DNA from: Streptomyces sp. NBC_00377
GTDB lineage: Bacteria > Actinomycetota > Actinomycetes > Streptomycetales > Streptomycetaceae
NCBI RefSeq assembly: GCF_036075115.1
Contig: NZ_CP107958.1
Coordinates: 8,556,001 to 8,620,000 of the forward strand
Reading direction: 5' to 3'
DNA length: 64,000 nt
Positions 10,604-19,585 of the stretch are shown piece after piece. Under the pieces are notes generated by a model, which was not told the origin of the DNA, made no database searches, and saw only the letters and a program-made list of their open reading frames with translations. Each line of letters opens with the position of its first letter. Positions within the stretch are counted from its first letter, which is position 1. The position numbers and the translations under genes are program-made.

Positions 10604-11080
10604 GTGATCGCCCACCGCCCACCGGTCCTCTATCTCACCGCCTGCGACACCCTCGACCGCCTGCTGCCGGAACTCGGCCCGGGAGGCAAGGACTACGTCA
10701 CCAAGCCCTTGCGGGTGGCCGAGGTGCTGACCCGTATGCAGATGCTGCTGCGGGGCGCCGGCACGGGCCGCGCGGCCGGCGCCCCCGGCTACGGCGACCT
10801 GGTCCTCGACGACACCCTCTGCCGGGCCCGGCGCGGCACCCGGGACCTCGGCCTCACGCCCGCCGAGTACCGCCTGCTGCGCCACTTGCTGGTCAACGCG
10901 CACCAGGTGCTGTCGAAGGAGCAGATCGGCCGCCACCTCTGGGGCGACTTCCGCGGTGACAACGCCATCGAGCGGCTCGTCTCACGGCTGCGACGCAAGG
11001 TGGACGGTGCGTCGCCGGCGCTGATCCATACCCGGCGGGGCTTCGGCTACTGGCTGGGGGAAGACGCGGGCGACGGCTGA
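10604..11080 (+). pseudogene. N-terminally truncated OmpR-family response regulator
   Basis: The 158-residue frame begins in the second half of a receiver domain: PPVLYLTACDT corresponds to the fourth strand and KDYVTKPL to the conserved Lys-Pro turn. The first strand, acidic pocket and phosphoacceptor Asp are missing, and no frame in the preceding 290 bases restores them. A full winged-helix DNA-binding domain follows (TPAEYRLLRHLLVNAHQVLSKEQIG to RRGFGYWL). No sensor kinase gene is adjacent. It is either a decaying gene or an atypical phosphorylation-independent regulator; the missing half makes decay more likely. Confidence 0.65.
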
Positions 11081-11369
11081 GAACCGACGGAGCAAAGACC
11101 CGGGGGCCTGGGCGGCGTCGTCCGGGGCGCTGTGTCGCGGGGTGCCGCGCCGCTCGTTCGAGTGCGGATCGAGTCTGTGGACGGATCCTCAAGTGCCGTG
11201 GAGTAAGACCTGGTTGGGCGGGTGATCCCGCGTCCACCCGTCCCGCCTCTCCAGGTGATCCATGTCACGTCAGCATTCTGTCAGGCAACTGACCGGCAGG
11301 CGTCAGGCCCCTCTGTTTGCATGTGCTCATCAAGGCATCGATCCCTCCCCCTCACCACCGAGGAGAGCC

Positions 11370-12602
11370 ATGGCCGACACGCTGAACGGTCCGGTGTGCG
11401 AAGCATCCGACGCCGCCCCCGAGTTCCCGATGCCGAGGGCCGCCCGCTGCCCGTTCGACCCGCCCCCCGCTCTAAAGGAGCTCCAGGAGACGGCGCCGCT
11501 GTCGAAGGTCCGCCTCTGGGACGGCAGCAGGCCCTGGCTCGTGACCCGCCACGCCGACCAGCGCGCCCTGCTCGGCGATCCCCGGGTCAGCGCCGACACC
11601 GACAGCCCCGGCTACCCGCCCAAGGCGGACGGGGACGGCGGCGACAGCAAGTTCGGCTTCATCATGCTGGACGATCCCGAGCACGCGAGGCTGCGCCGGA
11701 TGGTGACGGCGCCCTTCGCCGTCAAGCGGGTGGAGGCCCTGCGACCCGTCGTGCAGGGCATCGTGGACGGCCTCGTCGACGAGTTGCTGGCCGGTCCCCG
11801 GCCGGTGGATCTCGTGGAGGCGTTCGCGCTCCCCATCCCCTCCCTGGTGATCTGCGAACTGCTCGGCGTGCCCTACGGCGACCACGCCTTCTTCCAGGAG
11901 AACACCAAAACGATGGTCCACCGAAACGCCACCCCCGAACAACGGGGGCAGGCGACCCGGGAGATCGCCGGTTACCTCGGCGGGCTCATCGGCGAGCGGC
12001 TCGCCGATCCACGGGACGACCTGCTGTCCGGCATCGCCGGGCGCGTCCGCGCCGGTGAGATCGACCGGCGGATGGCCACGGAGATGGCGCTGCTGCTGCT
12101 CCTGGCCGGCCACGAGACCACCGCGAACATGATCGCGCTGGGCACGCTGGTCCTGTTCCGCAACCCCGGCCAACTGGCGCTCCTGCGGGAATCGGACGAT
12201 CCGGAGCTCGCCGTGTCCGCCGTCGAGGAACTGCTGCGCTACCTCAACATCACCCACCTCGGGCGGCGCCGCGCCGTCACCGCCGACATCGAGATCGGCG
12301 GGCAGGTGCTCAGGGCCGGCGACGGGCTGATCCTGGCCAACGAGATCGCCAACCGGGACCCGGAGGTCTTCCCCGACCCCGACCGGCTCGACCTCACCCG
12401 CGACGCCCGACGCCATGTCGCGTTCAGCTTCGGCGTCCACCAGTGCCTCGGACAGCCGCTGGCCCGCATGGAGCTCCAGGTCGTCTACGGAACCCTCTTC
12501 CGGCGGATTCCGACCCTGCGGGCGGCCGTCGCGTTCGAGGACGTGCGTTTCAAGCACGACGCCTTCATCTACGGCGTCCACTCCCTGCCCGTGACCTGGT
12601 GA
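11370..12602 (+). CDS. cytochrome P450, CYP105-like
   Basis: A 410-residue soluble P450. The oxygen-activating I-helix motif is AGHETTANM, the K-helix ExxR motif is EELLRYL, and the heme-ligand loop is FSFGVHQCLGQPLAR. The pattern around these motifs fits the CYP105 family, known for xenobiotic and natural-product hydroxylation. ATG at 11370 follows GAGGAGAG. The 289 bases upstream hold no gene and probably carry the promoter. It heads an operon with a 3Fe-4S ferredoxin and a ferredoxin reductase, so the whole electron chain from NAD(P)H to heme is encoded together. Substrate unknown. Confidence 0.93.
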   Translation: MADTLNGPVCEASDAAPEFPMPRAARCPFDPPPALKELQETAPLSKVRLWDGSRPWLVTRHADQRALLGDPRVSADTDSPGYPPKADGDGGDSKFGFIMLDDPEHARLRRMVTAPFAVKRVEALRPVVQGIVDGLVDELLAGPRPVDLVEAFALPIPSLVICELLGVPYGDHAFFQENTKTMVHRNATPEQRGQATREIAGYLGGLIGERLADPRDDLLSGIAGRVRAGEIDRRMATEMALLLLLAGHETTANMIALGTLVLFRNPGQLALLRESDDPELAVSAVEELLRYLNITHLGRRRAVTADIEIGGQVLRAGDGLILANEIANRDPEVFPDPDRLDLTRDARRHVAFSFGVHQCLGQPLARMELQVVYGTLFRRIPTLRAAVAFEDVRFKHDAFIYGVHSLPVTW

Positions 12603-12647
12603 GCCCCCCGCAGACCGACGACAGCAGACCGTGAAGAAGGGAAACCC

Positions 12648-12851
12648 ATGAGCGTCATCAAGGTGGAGCTGGAAGCCGACAAGTGCGTCGCCTCCGGACA
12701 GTGCGTGGTCGCCGCCGAGCAGGTCTTCGACCAGGACGACGACGGCATCGCGGTCCTGCTCGAGGAGCGGCCCGCGCCCGAACACCTCGCCGACGTCCGC
12801 GAGGCCGCCGCGGTCTGCCCCGCCGCGGCCATCCGGCTGGTCGAACAGTGA
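12648..12851 (+). CDS. 3Fe-4S ferredoxin
   Basis: A 67-residue ferredoxin of the kind that feeds electrons to Streptomyces CYP105 enzymes. Cys13 and Cys19 (DKCVASGQC) and Cys57 followed by Pro (AVCPAAAI) are the three cluster ligands; the fourth position is occupied by Ala or Ser, as expected for a 3Fe-4S cluster. AAGGG lies upstream of the ATG. Its stop overlaps the GTG start of the reductase in GTGA. Cytoplasmic electron carrier. Confidence 0.95.
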   Translation: MSVIKVELEADKCVASGQCVVAAEQVFDQDDDGIAVLLEERPAPEHLADVREAAAVCPAAAIRLVEQ

Positions 12852-14017
12852 ACCGGATCGTGGTCGTCGGCGCCTCGGCCGCCGGCCTCGCGGCGGTCGA
12901 GACACTCCGCCGCGAGGGCTACGCGGGCCCTCTCACGCTCGTGGGCGAGGAGCCGCACCTCCCGTACGACCGGCCGCCGCTGTCCAAGCAGGTCCTCGCC
13001 TCCGAATGGCAGGAGGACCGGCTCCGGCTGCGTACGGCCGGTGATCTCGCCGCCCTCGATCTCGACCTGCGTCTCGGCGTCACCGCGACCGCGCTCGACA
13101 TCGCCCGACGGAGCGTGCGGCTGGCCGACGGGAGTGCGGTGCCGTACGACCGGCTGGTTCTGGCCACCGGTGTCCGGCCGCGCAGGCTCCCGGGTGAGGG
13201 CGCGCACGTGCTGCGCACGCTGGAGGACGCGCTCGCCCTGCGGGACCGGCTGGCTCCCGGACGGCACCTGGTCGTCGTCGGCGCCGGGTTCCTGGGCGCG
13301 GAGGCGGCCGCCGTGGCCTGCCGGCTCGGGGCGCGGGTCACCCTGCTGGAACCGGCGGCGGTGCCGCTGGCCCACGCGGTCGGGGAGCGGGTCGGGCGGG
13401 TGCTGTCACAGGCCCATCGCGACCGGGGCGTACGGCTGCGCTGCGGGGTCACCGTGACCGAGGCCACGGCGGACGGTGTGCGGCTGGGCGACGGCGAGGT
13501 CGTCCCGGCCGACGCGGTGCTGGTCGCGGTCGGCTCGCTGCCCAACACCGAGTGGCTGGCGGGCAGCGGACTGACGGTGCGCGACGGGGTGGTGTGCGAC
13601 GAGTACCTGGAGGCGGCGCCGGGTGTCTTCGCCGCGGGGGACGTGACCCGCTGGCACAACCCCCTCTTCGGCGCCTCCATGCGGATCGAGCACCGCACCA
13701 ACGCGGCCGAGCAGGGCATGGCCGCCGCCCGCAACCTGCTGAACCCCGCTGCCCGCAAGCCGTTCGCGCCCGTGCCGTACTTCTGGTCCGACCAGTACGA
13801 CATGAAGATCCACGCGTACGGCTTCCTGCGCGGTCACGACGAGGTCGCCGTCGTCGGGGGAGACCTTGCCGAACGGCGGTTCGTGGTCGCCTACCGCACC
13901 GGCGACCGGGTGAGCGGGGCGCTCGCGGTCGGGATGCCGCCCAAGGTGGTCCGGCTGTGGAGGCAGGCGCTCGTGGCGGGCGCGGCCTGGGGCGATCACG
14001 TGCGCGTCCCGGCCTGA
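12848..14017 (+). CDS. FAD-dependent ferredoxin reductase
   Basis: A 389-residue flavoprotein that passes electrons from NAD(P)H to the adjacent ferredoxin. The FAD-binding Rossmann motif is VVVGASAAGLAAVE at the N-terminus, the NAD(P)-binding motif is VVVGAGFLGAEAA near residue 145, and the second FAD motif is GVFAAGDV near residue 260. A reductase C-terminal domain follows. This matches the rubredoxin/ferredoxin reductase class seen with CYP105 operons. Start GTG at 12848 overlaps the ferredoxin stop, so the pair is translationally coupled. A strong hairpin follows the gene. Confidence 0.93.
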   Translation: MNRIVVVGASAAGLAAVETLRREGYAGPLTLVGEEPHLPYDRPPLSKQVLASEWQEDRLRLRTAGDLAALDLDLRLGVTATALDIARRSVRLADGSAVPYDRLVLATGVRPRRLPGEGAHVLRTLEDALALRDRLAPGRHLVVVGAGFLGAEAAAVACRLGARVTLLEPAAVPLAHAVGERVGRVLSQAHRDRGVRLRCGVTVTEATADGVRLGDGEVVPADAVLVAVGSLPNTEWLAGSGLTVRDGVVCDEYLEAAPGVFAAGDVTRWHNPLFGASMRIEHRTNAAEQGMAAARNLLNPAARKPFAPVPYFWSDQYDMKIHAYGFLRGHDEVAVVGGDLAERRFVVAYRTGDRVSGALAVGMPPKVVRLWRQALVAGAAWGDHVRVPA

Positions 14018-14076
14018 GCGCAGGCCGGCCGGAGGGCTCCGGCGGGCTGCGGCAGCCGGCCGGGGCTCGGCTCCGT

Positions 14077-14104
14077 GTGACACGTACCGGCCGGCACGTG
14101 TCAC
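14077..14104 (+). terminator. hairpin after the P450 operon
   Basis: GTGACACGT (14077-14085) pairs perfectly with ACGTGTCAC (14096-14104). The 10-base loop holds CCGGCCGG, itself self-complementary. It lies about 60 bases past the reductase stop and fits a factor-independent terminator. Confidence 0.6.
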
Positions 14105-14194
14105 GGCGTACCACCGGGTGCCACCCGGCATCGCCCGGAAGGGTGAACGCGCGTCGTCCGTCCGCCGTGGGCGTGGGGAACGGAGCAGCAACTT

Positions 14195-14223
14195 ACTTGA
14201 GTTACGCAACAAGATGGTAAAGT
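14195..14223 (+). promoter_or_regulatory. candidate MarR promoter with overlapping operator
   Basis: ACTTGA (14195-14200), a 17-base spacer and TAAAGT (14218-14223) form a plausible promoter. The spacer contains GTTACGCAAC (14201-14210), nearly palindromic as GTT-aCGc-AAC, a likely operator for the MarR protein itself. The -10 box ends only seven bases before the ATG at 14231, so the transcript should start at or next to the start codon. Confidence 0.5.
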
Positions 14224-14230
14224 GGGATGC

Positions 14231-14749
14231 ATGTCCACCGAACTGCCCCCGCTGCCCTCGGCCGCGACTCCGGAAGTGGTCGAGATCGAGCGCGCGCTCA
14301 CCCGGATCACCTACCTGAGCACCCGCGCCCGCCAGCATGACCGGCTGATGACACTGGCCGGCGTCCCCCTGGACCGCGCCGCCGTGGCCCTGCTGCGCCA
14401 GGTCGCGGACTCCGAGCCGCTGCGGCCGGGGGAGCTGGCGCAGCGGCTGGGTGTGGAGGCGTCCCATGTGACCCGCACGGTGCAGCAGCTCCAGAGGTCC
14501 GGGTACGTCACCCGGGTCCCCGATCCCGACGACGGCCGGGCCCAGCGGATCGAGCTCACGGAGGCGGGCCGCGCGGCCATCGAGCGGGTCCGCGACGCGG
14601 GCGCCCGGGGGATGCAGCTGGCCCTGTCCGACTGGTCCCCGGAGGAACTGCGTCAGCTCGCCGTCCTCTTCAACCGCATGGTCGACGACTTCCTCTCGCA
14701 CTCCCTCGAGGACGAGCCGGAGCAGCCGGCCGCGGCCCCCCGGGCCTGA
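14231..14749 (+). CDS. MarR family transcriptional regulator
   Basis: A 172-residue winged-helix regulator. The DNA-binding core is RPGELAQRLGVEASHVTRTVQQLQRSGYVTRVPDPDDGRAQ at about residues 65-105 (read in parts), ending in the typical wing DPDDGR. ATG at 14231 is chosen over GTG at 14222 because no ribosome site precedes either and a -10 box ends at 14223, which predicts a leaderless mRNA. MarR proteins usually repress their own gene and a neighbour in response to small molecules. The P450 operon just upstream is a natural candidate target, but the operator is seen only here. Confidence 0.88.
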   Translation: MSTELPPLPSAATPEVVEIERALTRITYLSTRARQHDRLMTLAGVPLDRAAVALLRQVADSEPLRPGELAQRLGVEASHVTRTVQQLQRSGYVTRVPDPDDGRAQRIELTEAGRAAIERVRDAGARGMQLALSDWSPEELRQLAVLFNRMVDDFLSHSLEDEPEQPAAAPRA

Positions 14750-15253
14750 CCCTGACCCCCGGGCCTGGCCTCACACCGGCGAACCGGCCGCTTCCCCGGC
14801 CGGGGGAGCGGTGACGGGGGCCGGCTTCCCGCATCCCGCGCAGCAGGAGCCGGGCCACGACGGGGGAAGCCGCGGCGGGAGCGCGGCCCGCCCCGCGGCC
14901 GCCCCCGCCTCCGGCACGCTCACGGACGTACGGCGAAGGCCCCTCGGTGCACGTCCACACCGGTGTGGGCCGGGGGCGTCCAGCGCGCTCGTCGCGGCTC
15001 CCGCGGGGCGTACGGACAGACACCCGGCCGGCACGAGGAATGCGCGGGTAGCTGTGCCGGACGCGCACGAGATCCCGCAGGGGGACGGCCGTCCCCGCGG
15101 GCCGCCCCGGCGGGGCGTCTCCCGCCGTCGGCAATCCCGGCGCGCATCGGGCGAGTTGGGGGGAGCCCGGCCCCGGAGCGCCTCCCGACCCCGCCTCCGG
15201 GCCCCCGACTACCCTCCAGTAATGTCGGCCGCCAGGTCATCAGAGGAGGAACC
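14750..15253. other. 504-base region without a supported gene
   Basis: Several long open frames exist on both strands, but none shows a family motif or good start. One minus-strand frame at 14771-15034 ends with a CCAGCGKPAP stretch that could be a remnant of a Cys-containing tail; the case is weak. The ribosome site AGAGGAGGA of the next gene lies at the right end. Confidence 0.4.
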
Positions 15254-15652
15254 GTGCCCCGGTCCGAACGTTCACCCCTGCTGCTGGCGGGCCTGCTGGC
15301 CGGCATGGGCGCAGCCCACTTCGCCGTCCCGCGCCCGTTCGACGCGATCGTCCCGCGCTCGCTGCCGGGCTCGCCCAGGGTCTGGACGCATGCCAGCGGC
15401 GTCGCCGAACTGGCGCTGGCGGCCGGAGTGGCCCTGCCCCGTACCCGTAAGGCTGCGGCACTGGCCACGGCCGCCCTCTTCGTCGGCGTCTTCCCCGCCA
15501 ACATCAAGATGGCGTGGGACTGGCGCCACCGTCCGGCCCCGCTCAGGGCCGCCGCCGTGGCCCGGCTGCCGCTCCAGGCGCCCCTCGTGATGTGGGCACG
15601 CAGCGTCGCCGCCGGCGCGGGCGTCGAGAACAGCGCGGGGGGACGGTCATGA
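15254..15652 (+). CDS. DoxX-like membrane protein
   Basis: A 132-residue integral membrane protein with about four hydrophobic helices (LLLAGLLAGMGAAHF; ASGVAELALAAGVAL; LATAALFVGVFPANIKMAW; LPLQAPLVMWA). The pattern fits the DoxX/DoxD-like family, small quinone- or redox-associated membrane proteins of poorly known function. GTG at 15254 has AGAGGAGGA directly upstream. The stop overlaps the ATG of the peroxiredoxin gene in ATGA, so the two are coupled, in line with a shared redox role. Confidence 0.8.
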   Translation: MPRSERSPLLLAGLLAGMGAAHFAVPRPFDAIVPRSLPGSPRVWTHASGVAELALAAGVALPRTRKAAALATAALFVGVFPANIKMAWDWRHRPAPLRAAAVARLPLQAPLVMWARSVAAGAGVENSAGGRS

Positions 15653-16116
15653 CGAAGGCTCCGGGGACCGGCGACCAGGTCGAGGACTTCTCGCTGCCGG
15701 ACGAGACCGGCACGGTACGCAGCCTGACGGACCTGCTCGCGGACGGGCCGGTGGTCCTCTTCTTCTACCCCGCCGCCCTGACCACGGGCTGCACCGCCGA
15801 GGCCTGCCACTTCCGGGACCTTGCGGCCGAGTTCGCCGCCGTGGGCGCCCGGCCCGTCGGCATCAGCGGGGACTCCGTCGACCGCCAGCAGGAGTTCGCC
15901 GGCCGGCACTCGCTCGGCATGCCGCTGCTCTCGGACGCCGACGGAGAGGTACGGGAACGATTCGGGGTCAAGCGCGGCTTCTCCATGGCCCCCACCAAAC
16001 GGGTCACCTTCGTCATCGGGCAGGACCGCACGGTCCTCGAGGTCGTCCGCAGTGAGCTGCGCATGAACACCCACGCCGACCGCGCCCTGGAGGCGCTGCG
16101 CGCCCACCGGGCCTGA
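15649..16116 (+). CDS. peroxiredoxin, BCP/PrxQ type
   Basis: A 155-residue thiol peroxidase that reduces peroxides. The peroxidatic Cys lies in PAALTTGCTAEAC, and a second Cys five residues on is the resolving Cys typical of the BCP/PrxQ class. The conserved Arg region (RGFSMAPTKRVTFVIG) is present. Length is normal. It starts in an ATGA overlap with the DoxX-like gene. Cytoplasmic; electrons probably come from thioredoxin. Confidence 0.9.
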   Translation: MTKAPGTGDQVEDFSLPDETGTVRSLTDLLADGPVVLFFYPAALTTGCTAEACHFRDLAAEFAAVGARPVGISGDSVDRQQEFAGRHSLGMPLLSDADGEVRERFGVKRGFSMAPTKRVTFVIGQDRTVLEVVRSELRMNTHADRALEALRAHRA

Positions 16117-16148
16117 GCCCCGGGGCCCCGCTCGGCCCGGCGCGGTTG

Positions 16149-18530
16149 ATGCGCCGGGCCAAAGGGACCATTCTGGACGACATGGAGCATGTCGTCGCTG
16201 CGGCGGTCATCGATGCTCATGGCATCGTGACGGGCTGGAGCGAGGGTGCCCGTCTGCTGACGGGCCACGCGGCCGAGGAGGCCGTCGGCCGGGCCGCGGC
16301 CGACCTGCTCGCCGAGGACCCGCCACGACGTGCGGACGGCGAGTGGACCGGCTCCGTCGTGGTGCGCCACCGCGACGGCCACCCCGTCACCCTCGTCGTC
16401 ACGGCCCGCCCGGTGCTGGGTGCCGACGCCCGGCCCACCGGCTTCACCCTCACCGCGCGGCCGCCGGAGGCCGCGGAAGCCACGCTGGCGGGTCGGGCCT
16501 TCCAGCAGGCGTCCATGTCGATGTCGGTCTTCGACACCCGCCAGCGCTACCTGCGCCTGAACGAGGTCGCCTGCAAGGTCATGGGAGTCCCCGAGGAAGT
16601 CCTGCTCGGCCGCCACTTCCCCGACACCGTCCGGGAGGAGGAGCACAGCCTCGGCTTCGACTGGCACCTCCGCCAGGTCGCCGAGAGCGGCCGCCCGATC
16701 CGCTACGAGAGCTGGACCGGCGCGCCCTCCCTCAACCGGGAGCACGCCTGGACCACGGAGATGTGGCCCGTGCGGGAGCCGTCGGGAGAGGTCGTCGGCG
16801 TCGCCCTGGCCGCCTTCGACAGCACCGAGCAGTACCTGGCCCGCCAGCGGCTGGCCCTTCTGAACGAGGCCGCGGCCTCGATCGGCACCACCCTGGACAT
16901 GGTGCGCACCACCGAGGAGGTGGTCGATCTCCTCGTCCCGCGGTTCGCCGACTTCGTCAGCGTCGACCTGCTCGACTGGGTCCTCGGCGCCGACGAGCCG
17001 CCGCCCGTCCCCGACGGCGAGGTGGTGCTGCGCAGGGTCGCCCACGGTTCCGCCCACGAGGGCACCCCCGAGGCGGCGGTCCGCCTCGGCGAGACCGACG
17101 TCCATCCCCCCTTCAGCCCGCCGGCGCGCGCTCTGCGGGAGGGGCGCGCCGTCCGTATCCAGGCGGGTGAGCCGGACTTCATGCGGTGGCTCGCCGAACG
17201 CAACGCGCGCTCCCCCGAGGGCCGCAGCCACCGGCACGGCGTCCACTCGGTGATCTCGGTGCCCCTGCGGGCTCGCGGCACCACCCTCGGCGTCCTGGTC
17301 GGCGTCCGTATCGCCCATGCCGACGACTACGAGGCCGACGACGCCGTCTTCGCCGAGGAGCTCGCCAGCCGGGCCGCCGTCTGCATCGACAACGCCCGCC
17401 GTTTCGCCCGGGAACGCACCACCGCCCTGACCCTCCAGCACAGCCTGCTGCCCCGCGGCCTGCCCGGACAGGCGGCCGTCGAGGTCGCCCACCGCTATCT
17501 GCCCAGCGGCTCCACGGCCGGTATCGGCGGCGACTGGTTCGACGTCATCCCCCTCTCCGGCAGCAGGGTCGCCCTCGTCGTCGGTGACGTCGTCGGACAC
17601 GGCATCCCGTCCACGGCGACCATGGGCCGGCTCTGCATGGCCGTACGCACCCTCGCCGACGTGGACCTTCCGCCTGACGAGCTCCTCACCCACCTCGACG
17701 ACCTCGTCACCCACCTCGCGGCCTACGACGGCGTCGGCGAGGATGTCGCGGAGCTGGGCGCCACCTGCCTCTACGCCGTCTACGACCCCGTCAGCCGCCG
17801 CCTCACCCTCGCCGCCGCCGGGCACCCGGCCCCCGCCCTCGTCCTGCCCGACGGCACCTCGGAGCTGGTCCGGATGACTCCCGGGCCCCCGCTCGGCGTC
17901 GGCGGACTGCCCTTCGAGGCGGTCGAGCTGGAGCTGCCCGAGGGCACGGTCGTCGCCCTCTACACGGACGGCCTCATCGAGGACCGCGACCGCGACGTCG
18001 ACCGCGCCACCCGCGAGCTGTGCAGCGCCCTGACCGCACCCGCCGCCACGCTCGACGCGCTCTGCGACTCCGTGATCAAGGCGGTCCTGCCGGACGAGCC
18101 GGGCGACGACGTCGCCCTCCTGCTCGCCCGCACCCGGGCGCTCGGCGCGGACCGGGTCGCCACCTGGGACGTCGAGCCGGACCCCGCCCTCGTCGCCGTC
18201 ACCCGGCAGGCGGCGACCGAGCAACTGACCGCGTGGGGCCTGGAGGAGGCCGCCTTCGTCACCGAACTGGTCGTCAGCGAACTCGTCACCAACGCCATCC
18301 GCTACGGCGCGCCGCCCATCCAGCTCCGCCTGATCCGCGACCGCAACCTCATCTGCGAGGTCTCCGACGGCAGTTCCACCTCCCCCCATCTGCGCCGCGC
18401 GCACGCCTTCGACGAGGGCGGGCGAGGCCTGCTGCTCGTCGCACAGCTCACCCAGCGCTGGGGCAGCCGGCAGACGGACCGGGGCAAGACGATCTGGGCG
18501 GAGCAGACCCTCGACCCCCAGCCGGGGTGA
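16149..18530 (+). CDS. PAS-PAS-GAF-SpoIIE phosphatase-GHKL ATPase
   Basis: A 793-residue cytoplasmic signalling protein. Two PAS domains (about residues 12-100 and 115-225) are followed by a GAF domain (about 235-420). Next is a SpoIIE-type PP2C phosphatase with metal-binding motifs GGDWFDV and VGDVVGHG (about 435-650). A C-terminal GHKL ATPase has its N-box in VVSELVTNAIRYG. Such proteins dephosphorylate STAS anti-sigma antagonists, while the GHKL part can phosphorylate the same kind of target, so one polypeptide may set both directions of a sigma switch. ATG at 16149 follows an in-frame TTG; a later ATG at 16182 is a possible alternative. No membrane segments. Confidence 0.93.
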   Translation: MRRAKGTILDDMEHVVAAAVIDAHGIVTGWSEGARLLTGHAAEEAVGRAAADLLAEDPPRRADGEWTGSVVVRHRDGHPVTLVVTARPVLGADARPTGFTLTARPPEAAEATLAGRAFQQASMSMSVFDTRQRYLRLNEVACKVMGVPEEVLLGRHFPDTVREEEHSLGFDWHLRQVAESGRPIRYESWTGAPSLNREHAWTTEMWPVREPSGEVVGVALAAFDSTEQYLARQRLALLNEAAASIGTTLDMVRTTEEVVDLLVPRFADFVSVDLLDWVLGADEPPPVPDGEVVLRRVAHGSAHEGTPEAAVRLGETDVHPPFSPPARALREGRAVRIQAGEPDFMRWLAERNARSPEGRSHRHGVHSVISVPLRARGTTLGVLVGVRIAHADDYEADDAVFAEELASRAAVCIDNARRFARERTTALTLQHSLLPRGLPGQAAVEVAHRYLPSGSTAGIGGDWFDVIPLSGSRVALVVGDVVGHGIPSTATMGRLCMAVRTLADVDLPPDELLTHLDDLVTHLAAYDGVGEDVAELGATCLYAVYDPVSRRLTLAAAGHPAPALVLPDGTSELVRMTPGPPLGVGGLPFEAVELELPEGTVVALYTDGLIEDRDRDVDRATRELCSALTAPAATLDALCDSVIKAVLPDEPGDDVALLLARTRALGADRVATWDVEPDPALVAVTRQAATEQLTAWGLEEAAFVTELVVSELVTNAIRYGAPPIQLRLIRDRNLICEVSDGSSTSPHLRRAHAFDEGGRGLLLVAQLTQRWGSRQTDRGKTIWAEQTLDPQPG

Positions 18531-18563
18531 GCCCTCTAACCGGCCACCCCGGCCGCGCGGCGC

Positions 18564-19394
18564 TCAGAACTCCTCGTGCACCTCGGGGTCGCCGCCCAGC
18601 CGCCGGTGCGGCCGCTGCGTGATCGCCGCCAGCTGCTCCGGGCCGAGCTCGAAGCCGAAGACGTCCAGGTTGGCGCGCTGCCGTTCGGGGCTGGACGACT
18701 TGGGAATGGGAACCGCGCCGAGCTGGAGGTGCCAGCGCAGGACGACCTGGCCGGGCGTCACGCCCAGCGACCGGGCGACGGAGACGACGGCCGGATCGTC
18801 GAGGAGCGCCGAACCGCGGCCCAGCGGGCTCCAGCTTTCCGTACGGACGCCCTTGGCCTCGTGGAAGGCGCGCAGCTCGTCCTGCGGCAGCAGCGGGTGC
18901 AGCTCGATCTGGTTCACGGACGGCAGCACACCGGTCTCCTTCTCCAGCCGCTCGATGTGCGCGGCGGTGAAGTTGGAGACGCCGATCGACCGGACCACAC
19001 CCTCCTCGCGCAACTTGATCATGGCTCGCCAGGAGTCGACGAACTTGTCGACCCGGGGGAGCGGCCAGTGGATCAGGTACAGGTCCACGTGGTCGAGGCC
19101 GAGCCGGAGCCGGGACTCCTCGAAGGAAGCGAGGGTCTCCTCGTAACCGTGATGGCGGCCGGGCAGTTTCGTGGTCACCACGATCTCCTCGCGCGCCACC
19201 CCGGCGCGGGCCACACCGCGCCCGACCCCGCTCTCGTTGCGGTAGTTCGTCGCCGTGTCGACCAGCCGGTAGCCCAGGCGGAGTGCCTCGGCCACCGCCC
19301 GCTCCGCCTCCGCGTCGTCCATCGGCCAGGTGCCCAGCCCCACGGCCGGGAGCCTCGTACCGTCGTTCAGCGTGTGCTCCGCGATGTTGCTCAC
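18564..19394 (-). CDS. aldo/keto reductase
   Basis: A 276-residue NADPH-dependent carbonyl reductase. The catalytic tetrad is visible: Asp in LVDTATNY, Tyr in the same motif, Lys in TTKLPG and His in LIHWPL. The NADPH-binding segment PIPKSSSPER is also present. Length matches the family. GTG at 19394 has AGGAAAGG upstream. The gene converges on the phosphatase gene, with 33 bases between stops. The substrate is not predictable. Confidence 0.92.
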   Translation of the reverse strand: MSNIAEHTLNDGTRLPAVGLGTWPMDDAEAERAVAEALRLGYRLVDTATNYRNESGVGRGVARAGVAREEIVVTTKLPGRHHGYEETLASFEESRLRLGLDHVDLYLIHWPLPRVDKFVDSWRAMIKLREEGVVRSIGVSNFTAAHIERLEKETGVLPSVNQIELHPLLPQDELRAFHEAKGVRTESWSPLGRGSALLDDPAVVSVARSLGVTPGQVVLRWHLQLGAVPIPKSSSPERQRANLDVFGFELGPEQLAAITQRPHRRLGGDPEVHEEF

Positions 19395-19585
19395 CAGGGG
19401 ACCTTTCCTCGACGGTGTCGTCCCCCCACCCTCACCGATGGGACGGCGACGGTTCAACCGGACGCCCCGGCCGGGCGCGTGCGCGTGCCGTGCGGATGCC
19501 GGACGCCCTGTCGCCAGGCCGCCGGTTCGCTGTCACGATCTTCGGGGAGCCGTGAGGACCACGAGTGAAGACGAGCGGAGCACGC

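Noticed and set aside
15765-18404. 879-residue minus-strand frame
   Set aside because: Antisense to the SpoIIE-type phosphatase gene, which has clear domains on the other strand.
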